A stretch of DNA of 64,000 nt from Paenibacillus nanensis (lineage in GTDB: Bacteria; Bacillota; Bacilli; Paenibacillales; Paenibacillaceae), in NCBI RefSeq assembly GCF_003583765.1, contig NZ_QXQA01000002.1:703452-767451 (forward strand), in the 5' to 3' direction. The translations under genes and the position numbers were made by a program. Of the stretch, positions 45,601-54,069 are shown one piece after another. Under the pieces are notes generated by a model, which did no database searches, was not told where the DNA came from, and was given only the letters and a program-made list of their open reading frames with translations. Each line of letters starts with the position of its first letter. The first letter of the stretch is position 1.

Positions 45601-45907
45601 GGAGCTGCCGCAGCGCCTCGTCCCAAAGCGAGCGCTCCTCATCCGTCGCCGCTTTGGCGCTCTCCTGTTCCAGACGCATACGGAACCTTCCCATCAGCTC
45701 CGCGGCCGCTTTATTCGTGAACGTAATCGCCGCCATTTGCCGAGCTTCCGCCTTGCCTTCCCTTATGACGGCTATCATCCGGCCGACGATCGAAGTCGTT
45801 TTGCCGGAACCGGCGCCCGCTTCCACAAGAAACGTGGTATCCAGCTCCTCCAAAATACGCCGGCGCGCTTCCGCGTCCGTCTGAAGCAGCGAAGCTTCGT
45901 TAATCAT
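42623..45907 (-). CDS. AddA/RecB-like UvrD-family helicase with C-terminal nuclease (1094 aa)
   Basis: Walker A is GAGSGKTT (31-38). Helicase motifs include AAITFTNKAAAEL, FIGTIHAFCGRLL, LFVDEFQDTDPIQ, FVVGDPKQSIYRFRRAD and LLYVAATRAKQLL. The C-terminal 200 residues contain a RecB-type nuclease signature, GVIDLVFEEQ and VIADFKTDHH. It would unwind and resect DNA ends with the partner protein encoded just upstream, whose gene overlaps this one by 8 bp. It is about 140 residues shorter than B. subtilis AddA, and the pair may be a second AddAB-type system and not the canonical one. The start is ATG after GGAGG. Confidence 0.85.
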   Translation of the reverse strand: MINEASLLQTDAEARRRILEELDTTFLVEAGAGSGKTTSIVGRMIAVIREGKAEARQMAAITFTNKAAAELMGRFRMRLEQESAKAATDEERSLWDEALRQLPACFIGTIHAFCGRLLRERPIEAGLDPAFREIDESEDLELRERNWDRYLMLLEEQGATELLDELIELNMTVEDLRAVYHRVSQYEDVEIFTEPAEKPDFSWIRESLPPLLEEAAPYIPTYEPEKGWDPLQKAIRLALRYLDTKGTNDEMSLLQLVKLFDRGLSVTQNRWTDKRMAKQISDKFQQWRITMLEPFFTKWREYLHPKVVAFVRPAVRYNRESRLEEGKLNFQDLLMKAAELLRADSEIRRYFAGRIEVLFVDEFQDTDPIQAEMMMLLTGADPAEADWRKAVPRPGSLFVVGDPKQSIYRFRRADISTYNFVKSRIAASGAVLGLNRNFRSVKAIGDYVNYAFESKFAAPDQASDFQAPYVRMLTQLPNPSGKKSLHGVYTMHVPKQDFDRQLDIACWDAERMASYIAWACRGNLTITVDKDGNGHALTRPAAPGDLLILVKYRKYIGLYAAMLERYGLPSETSGSETMTEELAAVRSLAQALNNPLDQVALLAVLRGLLFGISDDELYHYRREGGRIYLYASREEEALSEKGAKVEEALSALRKYAEWSRSLPALSALSRMLDDMGLIAAAAGGGASGGAIRSGTLIKLLETLQQDADAAVDWAALTARLVKLTEEEALESASLFSGSGAAVRIMNLHKAKGLEAPVVFLACPCGNVDHDATEHIDRLAERPKGYFTISKQRDSYTSEVIAQPVGWAERNETERLFMHAETERLLYVAATRAKQLLIVSRYPSRPAIDPWSLLAGSLQHQLELDEANAKPVIPDELQIMPDIQGWSAERRSRLEKAAKPSYRSASVTGLAKSAGGGNVPIRRSAEGKGMAYGILVHRCLQALGEGMDVSDLPLFCKMAAQEEEAEEKWIEPALEAVRKTAESELWERCMRSVRRYFEFSFQAARMESEPADSADGTAGAILLRGVIDLVFEEQDGGWVIADFKTDHHDLSQEERLTAYYRPQVKAYAEEWERLTGGKVKEAGLYFLHSHRYVVV

Positions 45908-48800
45908 AACGGCTCACCTCCAAAATAAAGCGCAGCCTCTCCGCGTTCTGCTCCGCTTCCCGCTTGACCGCGAACAGCTCCGCATGGTTGCCGCAAACCA
46001 GGCGGTAATCGCACCACACGCATTGCTTCTTATCCGATGCAGGGGGGAACAGCCCTTCCCGCATACTGGCCGTTATAGCCTGAAGCAGCGCCGCTAGATC
46101 CGCTCTTCGGCTTTGGGGGCGGCTCACTTCCTCGCCCATGCCTTTCTCCGTCGGGAACAGATACGACGATTCCACGACCTCCGCTTCCGGGTCGAAGCCG
46201 GACTGCCGCATCCATTGCTCCGCCGCAAGCCCATAAAGCGGAAGCTGAAGCTGCGTCCCGCCTGCGAAGCATTCATTCCCGCCGAATTTATTCGGATTGC
46301 CTGTTTTATAGTCATAAATCTTGTAGCGATGCGGCGCGATTTCATCGATCCGGTCGACGTAGCCTTTTAACGGGAGCGACCAGCCGCCTTCGAAGGTTAC
46401 AAGCAGCGGGACCGAATCCCCGTGCAGCCTGAGCTCCGTCAGCACCGGCTTCGATCCTCTCTTCTGTTCATTCGCGTAGAAGATCCGGACATCGTTTAGA
46501 ATACTCGCGGTTTCCTTCCTGACGATAGCAGAGCTGGGAGCAGGCACCCGCTCCTCGTAGGCCCGGATCATCGTTTTGGCGATTTGAATCAGTGAATCCA
46601 GATCATCCCCGCCATCCCTCAGAATGGAGACTTTTAAATATTGCTCAAAAATCCCATGAAGCAGGCTTCCCCGCACGCTCGCGTCAAGCCATTGCGAACG
46701 GTTATACAGAGCTTCTTCATTCGGCTGGACGCCAAGCTCGTATAGGAAAAAATACTGCAGCGGGCACCTTCCATAACGCTCCAGCATGCTCGCGCTGAAC
46801 GCATGGCCTGCGCCGGCGTCGCCCGGCAGCTCCTCCTTATGCCGTCCCCTCTCCACAAGACCGTCGTAAACCGATACGGACAGTGCCGTTCTGGCCGACA
46901 CCGCTTCCTTCCCTTTCTTCAAAGAAGGATACGCATAATGCAGCAGCCGTTCCCCGTTGCGAAGCGTTTGATGACTGCCTGTCAAAGCGCGAGTCCACAG
47001 CTCTGTCGCATCCGCCGCAGTCTGGGACGGGCTGTGAGCAAAGGCGATCATTCGCCCCATCGCTTGATGCAGCCTTGCGTAATCCGCATCGCGCTCACCG
47101 CTCCGCCTGCGGTATAGGTGCAGCAGCTCGTACGCCGGCATGTGCTCCTTCTGCTCCGCCATATCGTATGAACAATAGCTCATGACGCAATTTCCGCGAA
47201 TCATGCCAAGGCGGCTGTTTCTTGAACGGATTTTCCGCTCCATATCGGCAGCGCTTAACGGCAGCTCGGGGTGAAGCCGCGCCTTCTCCGCATCCAGCAG
47301 TACGGGATTTTGCCTTATTGCGGCTGACCAGCAGCCTTCCGTCATGCCTGTAATAAACGTATAGGAACGTCCCGACTGCCCGCCTGTCCCTAGAGATGAC
47401 ACATGAAGCCGCCCTGGCTTAGGGAGCGGCTCCGCAGCAACACGAAGGCTCTCGACCGCTTCGCGTACATACCTGAGGCCGAGATTGCCCCTAAGCCGTA
47501 TTGCCCCTGCCGGCTGAAGATTTTGCTGAAGCGCCCGGATGCGGCTTACCGCCTCGTAGTCCTTCTCTTCCGGCAAGACGGCGTGCCGGTCAAGAAATTG
47601 CAGCAGCTCCCGGAGCATCGTATCCGGCGACGTGAAGGCGCCCTCATCCAATGGCGATAGCAGCCCATCGAACATGCGATGCAGCAGAAGCAGGCAAGCA
47701 GCCCGCTCTTCCGCTAACCCTTCAACCGCAGCCAGCTTGCCAAGAAGCATGTAACGTTCTTTGCCCCATCCGATGCCGGATTGCTGCAGCTCCCGAATGA
47801 TCCTTGCCGCGGAGATGGGCTCTCCCTGTTCATCGCGCAAGGAAATAACGCCCTGCCGAAAGGCCGTTACCATCGGAGCCAGCTGATACCCGGATTCAAG
47901 CCAGTCCAGGTAGAGCAGCGCCGCCTTGCCGGCGTTCGTTGCGCGAATTGGCAGCCCGTCGCTAAACGTACAGGGCAGCTCCATTGCCGCCATGACCGTA
48001 TGTACCGCAAGCACGCCCGATACAGGATCGGAAGCGATCACTTCAACTTCATCGAGCGCCGTTTCATTCGATAAGAGCCTGCGCATGACCTCTCTCGTCT
48101 CCGCCAGCGCCCCCGAGGCGTGGAAGAACTCGAGCCCCGCTAACGGAAAATCCCCCGGCTCCAAAAAGGAAGGCTCCGCCTCCAGCACTCGGTACCGGCC
48201 GCCTGACAGCTTCCCCATCAGCTTGCGGTCCGCCAAGGACCGCAACACGTCCGGCGCGACAATCAGCATTGAAGCATCGGGCCGGACTGCCAGATCATCC
48301 GCCGCCTCGGCAAGACCGCCCCAGTCCGCCAGCTTATTCGTCGCAAGCCAGCTTTCGTATTGCCGCAGCAGCTCCCGCAGAAACTTTCCTTTATCCACGG
48401 ATTCAAATGCTTCCGGATCTAGCGAATCCGCAACAATGCCGCATGATCGAAGCTCAAGCAGCGCTTCATAAATGACGTCCGTCAGTCCAGGGGTTAAAGT
48501 AAGGCCGCGCAAATAGGAGGATTGACCGCTCGTCTGCTGCTTTTCAAGGAGCATGCAAACGATCCATTTGGTCTCAGCCGGCGAGACGTAACGCAGACCC
48601 CGCTTCGCCAGCGCCAGCTTCGCAAGCCCCAAAGCCCAAGCCTCAAGCGTGACGGACTCCGTATGAAGAACAGGGCCATGCTCGCGGCTTGCCCGCTCCA
48701 GCCACAGATGTCCTTGCGCGTAGCTTCCGGTTATAAGCCGCTTCCGGCTAAGCGGCTCTTCTTGAAGTATGGCGTACAGTTCCTTAATGAGGCTGCTCAT
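45900..48800 (-). CDS. AddB-like helicase-nuclease partner with Fe-S cysteines but no Walker A (966 aa)
   Basis: The C-terminal PD-(D/E)XK nuclease shows GYVDRIDEI and YDYKTG (D830, K832). Cysteines at 679, 927, 930 and 936 (YGRCPLQYFF and CVWCDYRLVC) fit the 4Fe-4S staple of AddB and Dna2. The N-terminal region has the AddB position LITGSYAQGHLW, where a P-loop would be expected, but it lacks GKT, so ATP binding there is unlikely. The central part is an inactivated helicase core. With the AddA-like gene it forms an end-resection complex for double-strand break repair and foreign DNA degradation. The start is ATG after GAGGAGG. Confidence 0.82.
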   Translation of the reverse strand: MSSLIKELYAILQEEPLSRKRLITGSYAQGHLWLERASREHGPVLHTESVTLEAWALGLAKLALAKRGLRYVSPAETKWIVCMLLEKQQTSGQSSYLRGLTLTPGLTDVIYEALLELRSCGIVADSLDPEAFESVDKGKFLRELLRQYESWLATNKLADWGGLAEAADDLAVRPDASMLIVAPDVLRSLADRKLMGKLSGGRYRVLEAEPSFLEPGDFPLAGLEFFHASGALAETREVMRRLLSNETALDEVEVIASDPVSGVLAVHTVMAAMELPCTFSDGLPIRATNAGKAALLYLDWLESGYQLAPMVTAFRQGVISLRDEQGEPISAARIIRELQQSGIGWGKERYMLLGKLAAVEGLAEERAACLLLLHRMFDGLLSPLDEGAFTSPDTMLRELLQFLDRHAVLPEEKDYEAVSRIRALQQNLQPAGAIRLRGNLGLRYVREAVESLRVAAEPLPKPGRLHVSSLGTGGQSGRSYTFITGMTEGCWSAAIRQNPVLLDAEKARLHPELPLSAADMERKIRSRNSRLGMIRGNCVMSYCSYDMAEQKEHMPAYELLHLYRRRSGERDADYARLHQAMGRMIAFAHSPSQTAADATELWTRALTGSHQTLRNGERLLHYAYPSLKKGKEAVSARTALSVSVYDGLVERGRHKEELPGDAGAGHAFSASMLERYGRCPLQYFFLYELGVQPNEEALYNRSQWLDASVRGSLLHGIFEQYLKVSILRDGGDDLDSLIQIAKTMIRAYEERVPAPSSAIVRKETASILNDVRIFYANEQKRGSKPVLTELRLHGDSVPLLVTFEGGWSLPLKGYVDRIDEIAPHRYKIYDYKTGNPNKFGGNECFAGGTQLQLPLYGLAAEQWMRQSGFDPEAEVVESSYLFPTEKGMGEEVSRPQSRRADLAALLQAITASMREGLFPPASDKKQCVWCDYRLVCGNHAELFAVKREAEQNAERLRFILEVSRYD

Positions 48801-48908
48801 CTTCCATCCTCCTCAATAGCCCGAATCACAAGCATGCTTTTCCATATTTAGCATTTTCGTGTTCGCCTTGGGAGAATCCTTCCTCCTACAACCGAAACAT
48901 GACAATAG

Positions 48909-48940
48909 CAAAAAACCGGCCCTACGTCGGAGGCCGGTTC
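48909..48940 (-). terminator. Terminator after the SEC-C protein gene
   Basis: Eight-base GC-rich arms (48914-48921 with 48932-48939) are followed on the minus strand by TTTTTTGC. The 159-bp gap also contains the promoter of the AddB-like gene. Confidence 0.8.
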
Positions 48941-48959
48941 AAATCGAGCTAGAGGCTCG

Positions 48960-50171
48960 CTAAGCGCCGCAGCACTTTTTAAATTTTTTCCCGCTGCCGC
49001 ATGGGCACGGCTCGTTGCGTCCAATTTTTTTGCCGGTTTGGAAGCTAACCACATTGGAGCTGCCGGCAGCGCGGACAGGCGCCGCAAGCGGGGCTGCGTT
49101 CGACTTTGCAGACAGCTCGGTAGGCGCATAACCTTTCAACGTCCATAGCGGCGTTCCGTTCATGAACGGAACAAGCCGGTCCACGACCATACGCATGCTA
49201 TTTTCGTCCATTTCTAGGCTCTCTCCTAGAAACTCCACCAGCTGCTGCAACGAATCGCCGGCCTGCATGCCGATCACGCATGCGTTCGAGATTTCGATCG
49301 CTTCCGCTTGATCCATATCGTAGTAGGTGGCGAGGAAGGCGGCGAACGTCCTATACGCTTCATTCCGTTCGATGAAGCCTGCTTCCCCGGCTCTTAACAG
49401 CTGCGGTTTGGTGAAAGGATAAAATGACAAATCCTGCCTCTTGTCATGCTCCTCCAATACGCCGGCATCCAGCGCTTCAATATTCGAGAATCCGTCGTTG
49501 TCCATGACGTAGCTGTACTGATCCGCATTGAACGTCAGAATGCGCACGATTTCCGTTGCTTCAACGGCTTTCCCCGTATACTTTGCAAGCAGTTGTTTCA
49601 AGTCTTCAATTCGCAGCGATCCATAATAAAGAAGCATGCCATTCGTTAACCGGCACCACTCGGTATTGCGCTTGACGACCGCGCTTAGATCGGCGCTGTC
49701 CGCTTCTCGGACGACCGCCGCAAGCTCTGCCGGCATAACCAGGCTTTCTTTGCCGTTCACCGTCCCCGTAAAAACGATGCCGAGCTTGCACATGGAGTCG
49801 ACCATCGCTCTTCTCCATTTGCCGGCCGCGCCGCATCCGTCCTGTTCGGCCAGCTCCTTCACAAGGCTGTAGCTCTTCTCGTCGAAAGCTTGCAGCAATT
49901 GCGGGATATCTTGCATTAACGCTTCCGCCAGCTTTTCGATCAAATCCGCTTTTTTCAAGCTGCTCGCGCCTTTTATATCCAGACGGACCCTAATCGCCGT
50001 CAATTCATCCTTCGTCAATCGCGAGAGCGCGTCCGTTAGTGAAACCGCCGGATCAATCGGCGTCCAACGCTTCGCTTCCGCTTTTTGCTGCCTTTTATTT
50101 TCTTCTTCCACCATTTTCCCCATCGCATCTATCGTCATTTTCTCTGCTTTTTCCTTCAATTTTTCAGCCAC
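48960..50171 (-). CDS. SEC-C zinc-binding protein with SAP/Rho-N-like N-terminus
   Basis: The C-terminus carries the SEC-C zinc motif NEPCPCGSGKKFKKCCG, also found at the end of SecA. A helix-loop-helix at about 45-85 (LTKDELTAIRVRLDIKG and KKADLIEKLAEAL) resembles Rho-N/SAP nucleic-acid-binding motifs. The middle 280 residues are helical and unassigned. The start is uncertain. GTG 50171 is 12 bases after AAGGAG, and an upstream TTG at 50204 extends the frame by 11 residues. It is a single-gene unit with its own terminator. Its role is unknown; nucleic-acid or ribosome association is inferred from the motifs. Confidence 0.75.
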   Translation of the reverse strand: MAEKLKEKAEKMTIDAMGKMVEEENKRQQKAEAKRWTPIDPAVSLTDALSRLTKDELTAIRVRLDIKGASSLKKADLIEKLAEALMQDIPQLLQAFDEKSYSLVKELAEQDGCGAAGKWRRAMVDSMCKLGIVFTGTVNGKESLVMPAELAAVVREADSADLSAVVKRNTEWCRLTNGMLLYYGSLRIEDLKQLLAKYTGKAVEATEIVRILTFNADQYSYVMDNDGFSNIEALDAGVLEEHDKRQDLSFYPFTKPQLLRAGEAGFIERNEAYRTFAAFLATYYDMDQAEAIEISNACVIGMQAGDSLQQLVEFLGESLEMDENSMRMVVDRLVPFMNGTPLWTLKGYAPTELSAKSNAAPLAAPVRAAGSSNVVSFQTGKKIGRNEPCPCGSGKKFKKCCGA

Positions 50172-50251
50172 TTGCCTAAGACACTCCTTTTCTTCCAAAA
50201 ACAATACCGTCTATTCTACCACATTCTTCGAAGGTACGGAGCCTTTCAGGC

Positions 50252-50288
50252 AAAAAAACTGCCCGGCAGCTTAAATTGCCGCGGGCAG
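50252..50288 (-). terminator. Terminator after the second ABC operon
   Basis: A two-part GC stem (CTGCCC and GGCA with their complements) is followed on the minus strand by seven T. It begins 10 bp after the stop of the binding lipoprotein. Confidence 0.85.
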
Positions 50289-50297
50289 CTTTCCGAT

Positions 50298-51806
50298 TTA
50301 TTTTTGGTTCGCGCGCCATTCGTCGATCTGTCGCTGGACCTCTTGCATAACCTTATCTAAGCCGTTATCCTTGAGCTTCTGATTCACCTTAGGAAGATTC
50401 TCCTTCGGATCGAGCGTGCCAGAGAACAAGGAATTGTAAGTCGCTTCTTTGGCGTTCTTCAAGTTAGCCAGCTCCGTTGTAATGTTCGTCGTGTCCACCT
50501 GGAAACCAAGGAGCGGCGAGTTCGTCGCGGAGTCGTTGAACGCTTTGAATTTCTCCCATTTATCCGCCGGATCTCCCGTATTCAAATACGTAAGCATCAG
50601 GTTGCCGACGGTGAAGGCCGGGAAGCCGTAGCCGCTGTCCGGGATCGAATCCTTGGACTGGTCGCCCGTCTTCGTATAATGCACATTCTCAATGCCATAA
50701 TCGATCAGATTGATGACATAAGGATCCGTATAGAGCAAGTTTAGAAACTCCATCGCTTTATCCGGATGCTTGGATTTGGCGTTAATGGCTTGCATAGCGC
50801 CCGCGACCGACCAATTGAAGGCGATCGGGTCGTGCATTGGCACGCTGACGACCTCGTAACCCGCGTCGCTGCTCCATAAATTATCCGCATACGGCTGCGC
50901 GTCGGCTACGTCCAGAAGCCATTTGCCCGTCTTGAAATAATCGCCGGCATCCGTCTGGGTCGCAACATCCTTCGGCAAATAGCCGGCCTTATAATATTCG
51001 TGCATCGTTTCAAGATAGCGCATGGCCTCCGGCGTTTCCCAGACGTTAATCAGCTTATAATCGGTCGTGTCCAGCGGCATCCCGATGAACGGCAAATCGT
51101 TAATCGGCAAGTCATACGGCAGAAACTCGGCAATTTTGGCCGGAATCGGAGGAATAGTCGGCTCCTTCTCCTGAAAAGCTTTCAGAATCGGAGCCAAATC
51201 CTGGATCGTTCGCACGCCGGAAATATCCAGACCGTTTTTATCCAGCATCGTTTTGTTGAATCGGAATACGCGCTGCTGCGGCAGCTCTTTGTTCGTCGGC
51301 AGGCCGTAATGATGTCCGTTTACTTTTGTCCCCTCCAGGAATGCAGGGTTAAGGGCTTGCAAAATACCTTGGCCCTTCTCCTGCAGCAAGGCATCCAGCT
51401 CGTAGAACGCTCCTTTTTTGGCGTTGGCGAAATAATCGTTCGCCCAAGAGCTCGTAAACGCGATGTCATACGGCTCGCCGGATGCGATCGTCACTTGCAT
51501 CTTTTGCGAGTAGTCGCCCCAGTCCAGCATTCTCATCTCGACAGTCGCGTTAATTTTCGGAAGAATGTACGCATTCAGTTCGTCGTTAACCTTTTTCAAA
51601 TCGTTCGGCGGCGTTCCGATCGTGTACCAGATCAGATTGACGGGTTTTTCGTTTTCCTTCTCGCCTTCGTTTTGCGCCCCCTTGCTTGCCTTCGGCTCAG
51701 TGCCCTGATTTCCGCCGTTACTGCCATTGCCGCTCGAGCAGGCGGCCAAAACCGATGCGGCAAGGATGACCAAAGCCAAGCCGATGATCCACTTTTTGTT
51801 AAACAC
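50298..51806 (-). CDS. LplA-type sugar-binding lipoprotein with DUF3502-like C-terminus (502 aa)
   Basis: The lipoprotein signal ends in VLAAC (Cys about 22) and a Gly/Asn/Glu-rich linker follows. The core is a family 1 solute-binding fold. The C-terminal 130 residues (GFQVDTTNITTELANL and TLDPKENLPKVNQKLKDNG) match the DUF3502 type. The start is GTG after AGGGGG. It is the third gene of a permease-permease-binding protein operon and ends in a terminator. The ligand is unknown. The divergent YesMN pair probably controls it. Confidence 0.9.
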   Translation of the reverse strand: MFNKKWIIGLALVILAASVLAACSSGNGSNGGNQGTEPKASKGAQNEGEKENEKPVNLIWYTIGTPPNDLKKVNDELNAYILPKINATVEMRMLDWGDYSQKMQVTIASGEPYDIAFTSSWANDYFANAKKGAFYELDALLQEKGQGILQALNPAFLEGTKVNGHHYGLPTNKELPQQRVFRFNKTMLDKNGLDISGVRTIQDLAPILKAFQEKEPTIPPIPAKIAEFLPYDLPINDLPFIGMPLDTTDYKLINVWETPEAMRYLETMHEYYKAGYLPKDVATQTDAGDYFKTGKWLLDVADAQPYADNLWSSDAGYEVVSVPMHDPIAFNWSVAGAMQAINAKSKHPDKAMEFLNLLYTDPYVINLIDYGIENVHYTKTGDQSKDSIPDSGYGFPAFTVGNLMLTYLNTGDPADKWEKFKAFNDSATNSPLLGFQVDTTNITTELANLKNAKEATYNSLFSGTLDPKENLPKVNQKLKDNGLDKVMQEVQRQIDEWRANQK

Positions 51807-51896
51807 GCGAATCCCCCTATCGTATCATTCAATTTATTTTAACCGCTCAGGCGAAAGGCGTGTAGCCTGTCTGATGCGTTTAAAATCAATGACGGT

Positions 51897-52823
51897 TTAA
51901 TCTTTAACGGCTCCAATGGTCAGCCCTTGTATGAAGTACCGCTGGAAGAACGGATAAGCGAACACGATCGGCCCTGTCGCAAGCACAACCATCGCCATGC
52001 GGGTCGTCTCTTGGGGAAGCGACTGCAGCATTTCCCTGCTCTGCCCGCTATTCAGCAGCGCTGAGTTGGAAATAATGAACTGCATGCTCTGCTCGATTCG
52101 CATAAGCAGCGATTGAAGGGGCACCAAATGCCCGGAATCGATGTAGAGCAGAGCGTTGAACCAGTCATTCCAATAAGACAGCGTGCAAAACAGCGCGATG
52201 GTGGCGATGCCGGGCAGCGAAATCGGCACAACAAGCCGGAACAGAATGCGAAACTCGCTGGCCCCGTCGATTTTGCCGGATTCAATAATCGGATTCGGCA
52301 CCATAGTCTGCAGAAACGTTCGGAGCACGATGATGTGGAACGCATTCATCGCCATTGGCAGGATTAACGCCCACAGCGTATCCTTTAGCTGAAGCATCTG
52401 GGCGACCACGATGTACGTCGGCACGAGTCCGCCCCCGAACAGCATCGTGAAGAACGCAAAAAACGTAAAAAATTTGCGGTATTTAAAGTTGCTGCGGGAT
52501 AACGCATAGGCATAAAGCGTCGTCATGCAGACAGACAGCAAAGTACCGATGACCGTGATCAGAATCGTTACCCCGTATGAGCGAAAAAGCTGGTCGCCCG
52601 TTTTGAACAGGTACGTGTACGCTTGCGTGCTCCACTGCTCCGGAACGATGCGGTAGCCGTACATCAGCAGCGCGTTCTCGTCTGTGAAGGAAAGGATGAC
52701 AACGAACACAAACGGGAAGATGCAAACGAAGGCGAATCCGCCGGCGAAGAGATGGAGCAGCGCGTTCCAGACGGGTGGAAGGCGGTGAATATCGTAAGAC
52801 TTGCCCGGTCGGCCCGGCTTCAT
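51897..52823 (-). CDS. Sugar ABC transporter permease, LplC/MalG type
   Basis: Six membrane helices and the EAA loop ESGKIDGASEFRILFRLVVP (about 195-215) are present, with the typical C-terminus FFQRYFIQGLTIGAVKD. The start is ATG 52823, seven bases after AAAGGAG. A longer upstream frame without a ribosome site is rejected. It follows its partner permease by 34 bp and precedes the binding protein gene by 90 bp. No ATPase gene is nearby. Confidence 0.9.
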   Translation of the reverse strand: MKPGRPGKSYDIHRLPPVWNALLHLFAGGFAFVCIFPFVFVVILSFTDENALLMYGYRIVPEQWSTQAYTYLFKTGDQLFRSYGVTILITVIGTLLSVCMTTLYAYALSRSNFKYRKFFTFFAFFTMLFGGGLVPTYIVVAQMLQLKDTLWALILPMAMNAFHIIVLRTFLQTMVPNPIIESGKIDGASEFRILFRLVVPISLPGIATIALFCTLSYWNDWFNALLYIDSGHLVPLQSLLMRIEQSMQFIISNSALLNSGQSREMLQSLPQETTRMAMVVLATGPIVFAYPFFQRYFIQGLTIGAVKD

Positions 52824-52857
52824 GGCAAAACTCCTTTCGTATCTATTCCGATCCCGG

Positions 52858-53796
52858 CTAGAACAGCGCTTGATCTTCATTCACTTTTTTAACCGCCCAA
52901 TTCGCCGTCAGCACAAGAATAAATCCTACGACAGACTGGTAGAAGCCCGCCGCGGCGGCCAGACCGAAATCGCCAAGCACCTTCATCGACCGGTAGACAT
53001 ACGTATCGATCACGTTCGTCATGGAGAACAACGGGCCGGAATCGCGCGGCACCTGATAGAAGAGGCCGAAATCCGCCCGGAAAATGCCGCCGACCGCCAA
53101 AATCGTCAGGACAATCATCATCGGTTTAATCAGCGGAAGCGTAATGTTCATCGTCTGCTGCCATTTGCTAGCCCCGTCGATCATAGCCGCTTCGTAATAC
53201 GTTTTATCGATGCCCGCAATCGCAGCCAAGTAGACGACGCTGGAATACCCGAGCCCTTTCCAAATGTTCATGAACACCAGGATGAACGGCCAATATTTCG
53301 GCTCCGAGTACCAGTGGACCGGCTCGATTCCTAAGGAAACCAGGAGCTGGTTCAGAACGCCTTTATCCACGCTCAAGAAGCTGAATACAAAATAACTGAC
53401 GATAATCCAGGAAAGGAAATAAGGCATGAACATGCCGGTCTGGTACAGCTTGGCCAGCTTCTTCTGGGTTAAATTGAACAAAATAATAGCCATCGCGACG
53501 GATAACACAAGCCCCAAAATGATAAAGACCAAGTTGTACAGCACGGTATTCCGGGTAATGATGTAAGCGTCATGAGCGCGGAACAGAAACTCGAAATTTC
53601 GGAGCCCGGTCCATTCCGAATAAATAAGGCCTTCAAAGAACCCTCCCAAATCGAGCCGGTACTGCTTAAACGCCAGAATAGCGCCGGGCATGGGCAAGTA
53701 GCAGAAGATCAGAAACCATGCCGCCCCCGGCAGCACCATCAGCAAAAACGCGCCGTTCCGTCCTAAGTCCCGCATCTTCGATTGCAGCGCTTTCAA
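52858..53796 (-). CDS. Sugar ABC transporter permease, LplB/MalF type
   Basis: Six membrane helices follow the LplB-type N-terminal pattern LPGAAWFLIFCYLPMPGAILAFK. The EAA loop is EAAMIDGASKWQQTMNITLP (about 210-230). The start is TTG 53796, seven bases after GGAGGTG. It is the first gene of the operon, divergent from the YesM-type kinase gene across about 210-270 bp that contain a cre-like site. Confidence 0.9.
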   Translation of the reverse strand: MKALQSKMRDLGRNGAFLLMVLPGAAWFLIFCYLPMPGAILAFKQYRLDLGGFFEGLIYSEWTGLRNFEFLFRAHDAYIITRNTVLYNLVFIILGLVLSVAMAIILFNLTQKKLAKLYQTGMFMPYFLSWIIVSYFVFSFLSVDKGVLNQLLVSLGIEPVHWYSEPKYWPFILVFMNIWKGLGYSSVVYLAAIAGIDKTYYEAAMIDGASKWQQTMNITLPLIKPMMIVLTILAVGGIFRADFGLFYQVPRDSGPLFSMTNVIDTYVYRSMKVLGDFGLAAAAGFYQSVVGFILVLTANWAVKKVNEDQALF

Positions 53797-53923
53797 ATCG
53801 TTTCACCTCCGTTCGCATGTGCTGCGCCTCGCTCGCCACTAATGTATCATGAGGCTGCCAAGGCCGGGCAGTGAACAGATTAAAGGTTTGGTGTACAAAA
53901 TAAAGCTGCTTTTTGCGTTTTTA

Positions 53924-53937
53924 AGAAAACGCTTCCA
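53924..53937 (+). promoter_or_regulatory. cre-like CcpA site in the divergent ABC/YesM promoter region
   Basis: AGAAAACGCTTCCA matches 13 of 14 positions of the Weickert cre consensus. It lies 128 bp upstream of the permease start and about 75 bp upstream of the kinase ribosome site, so it could repress either unit. Confidence 0.5.
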
Positions 53938-54069
53938 AAAACAATTGTCAGTGCTAATCCGGCATGTTATCGTAAATATACTTCCAGCCCGAAGGAGAGG
54001 ATCCTTACGGTTAAGCTTTCGCAGATTTACCAGGCTGTCTTTCGAACGAAGCTGTTCAACCGCATCATT

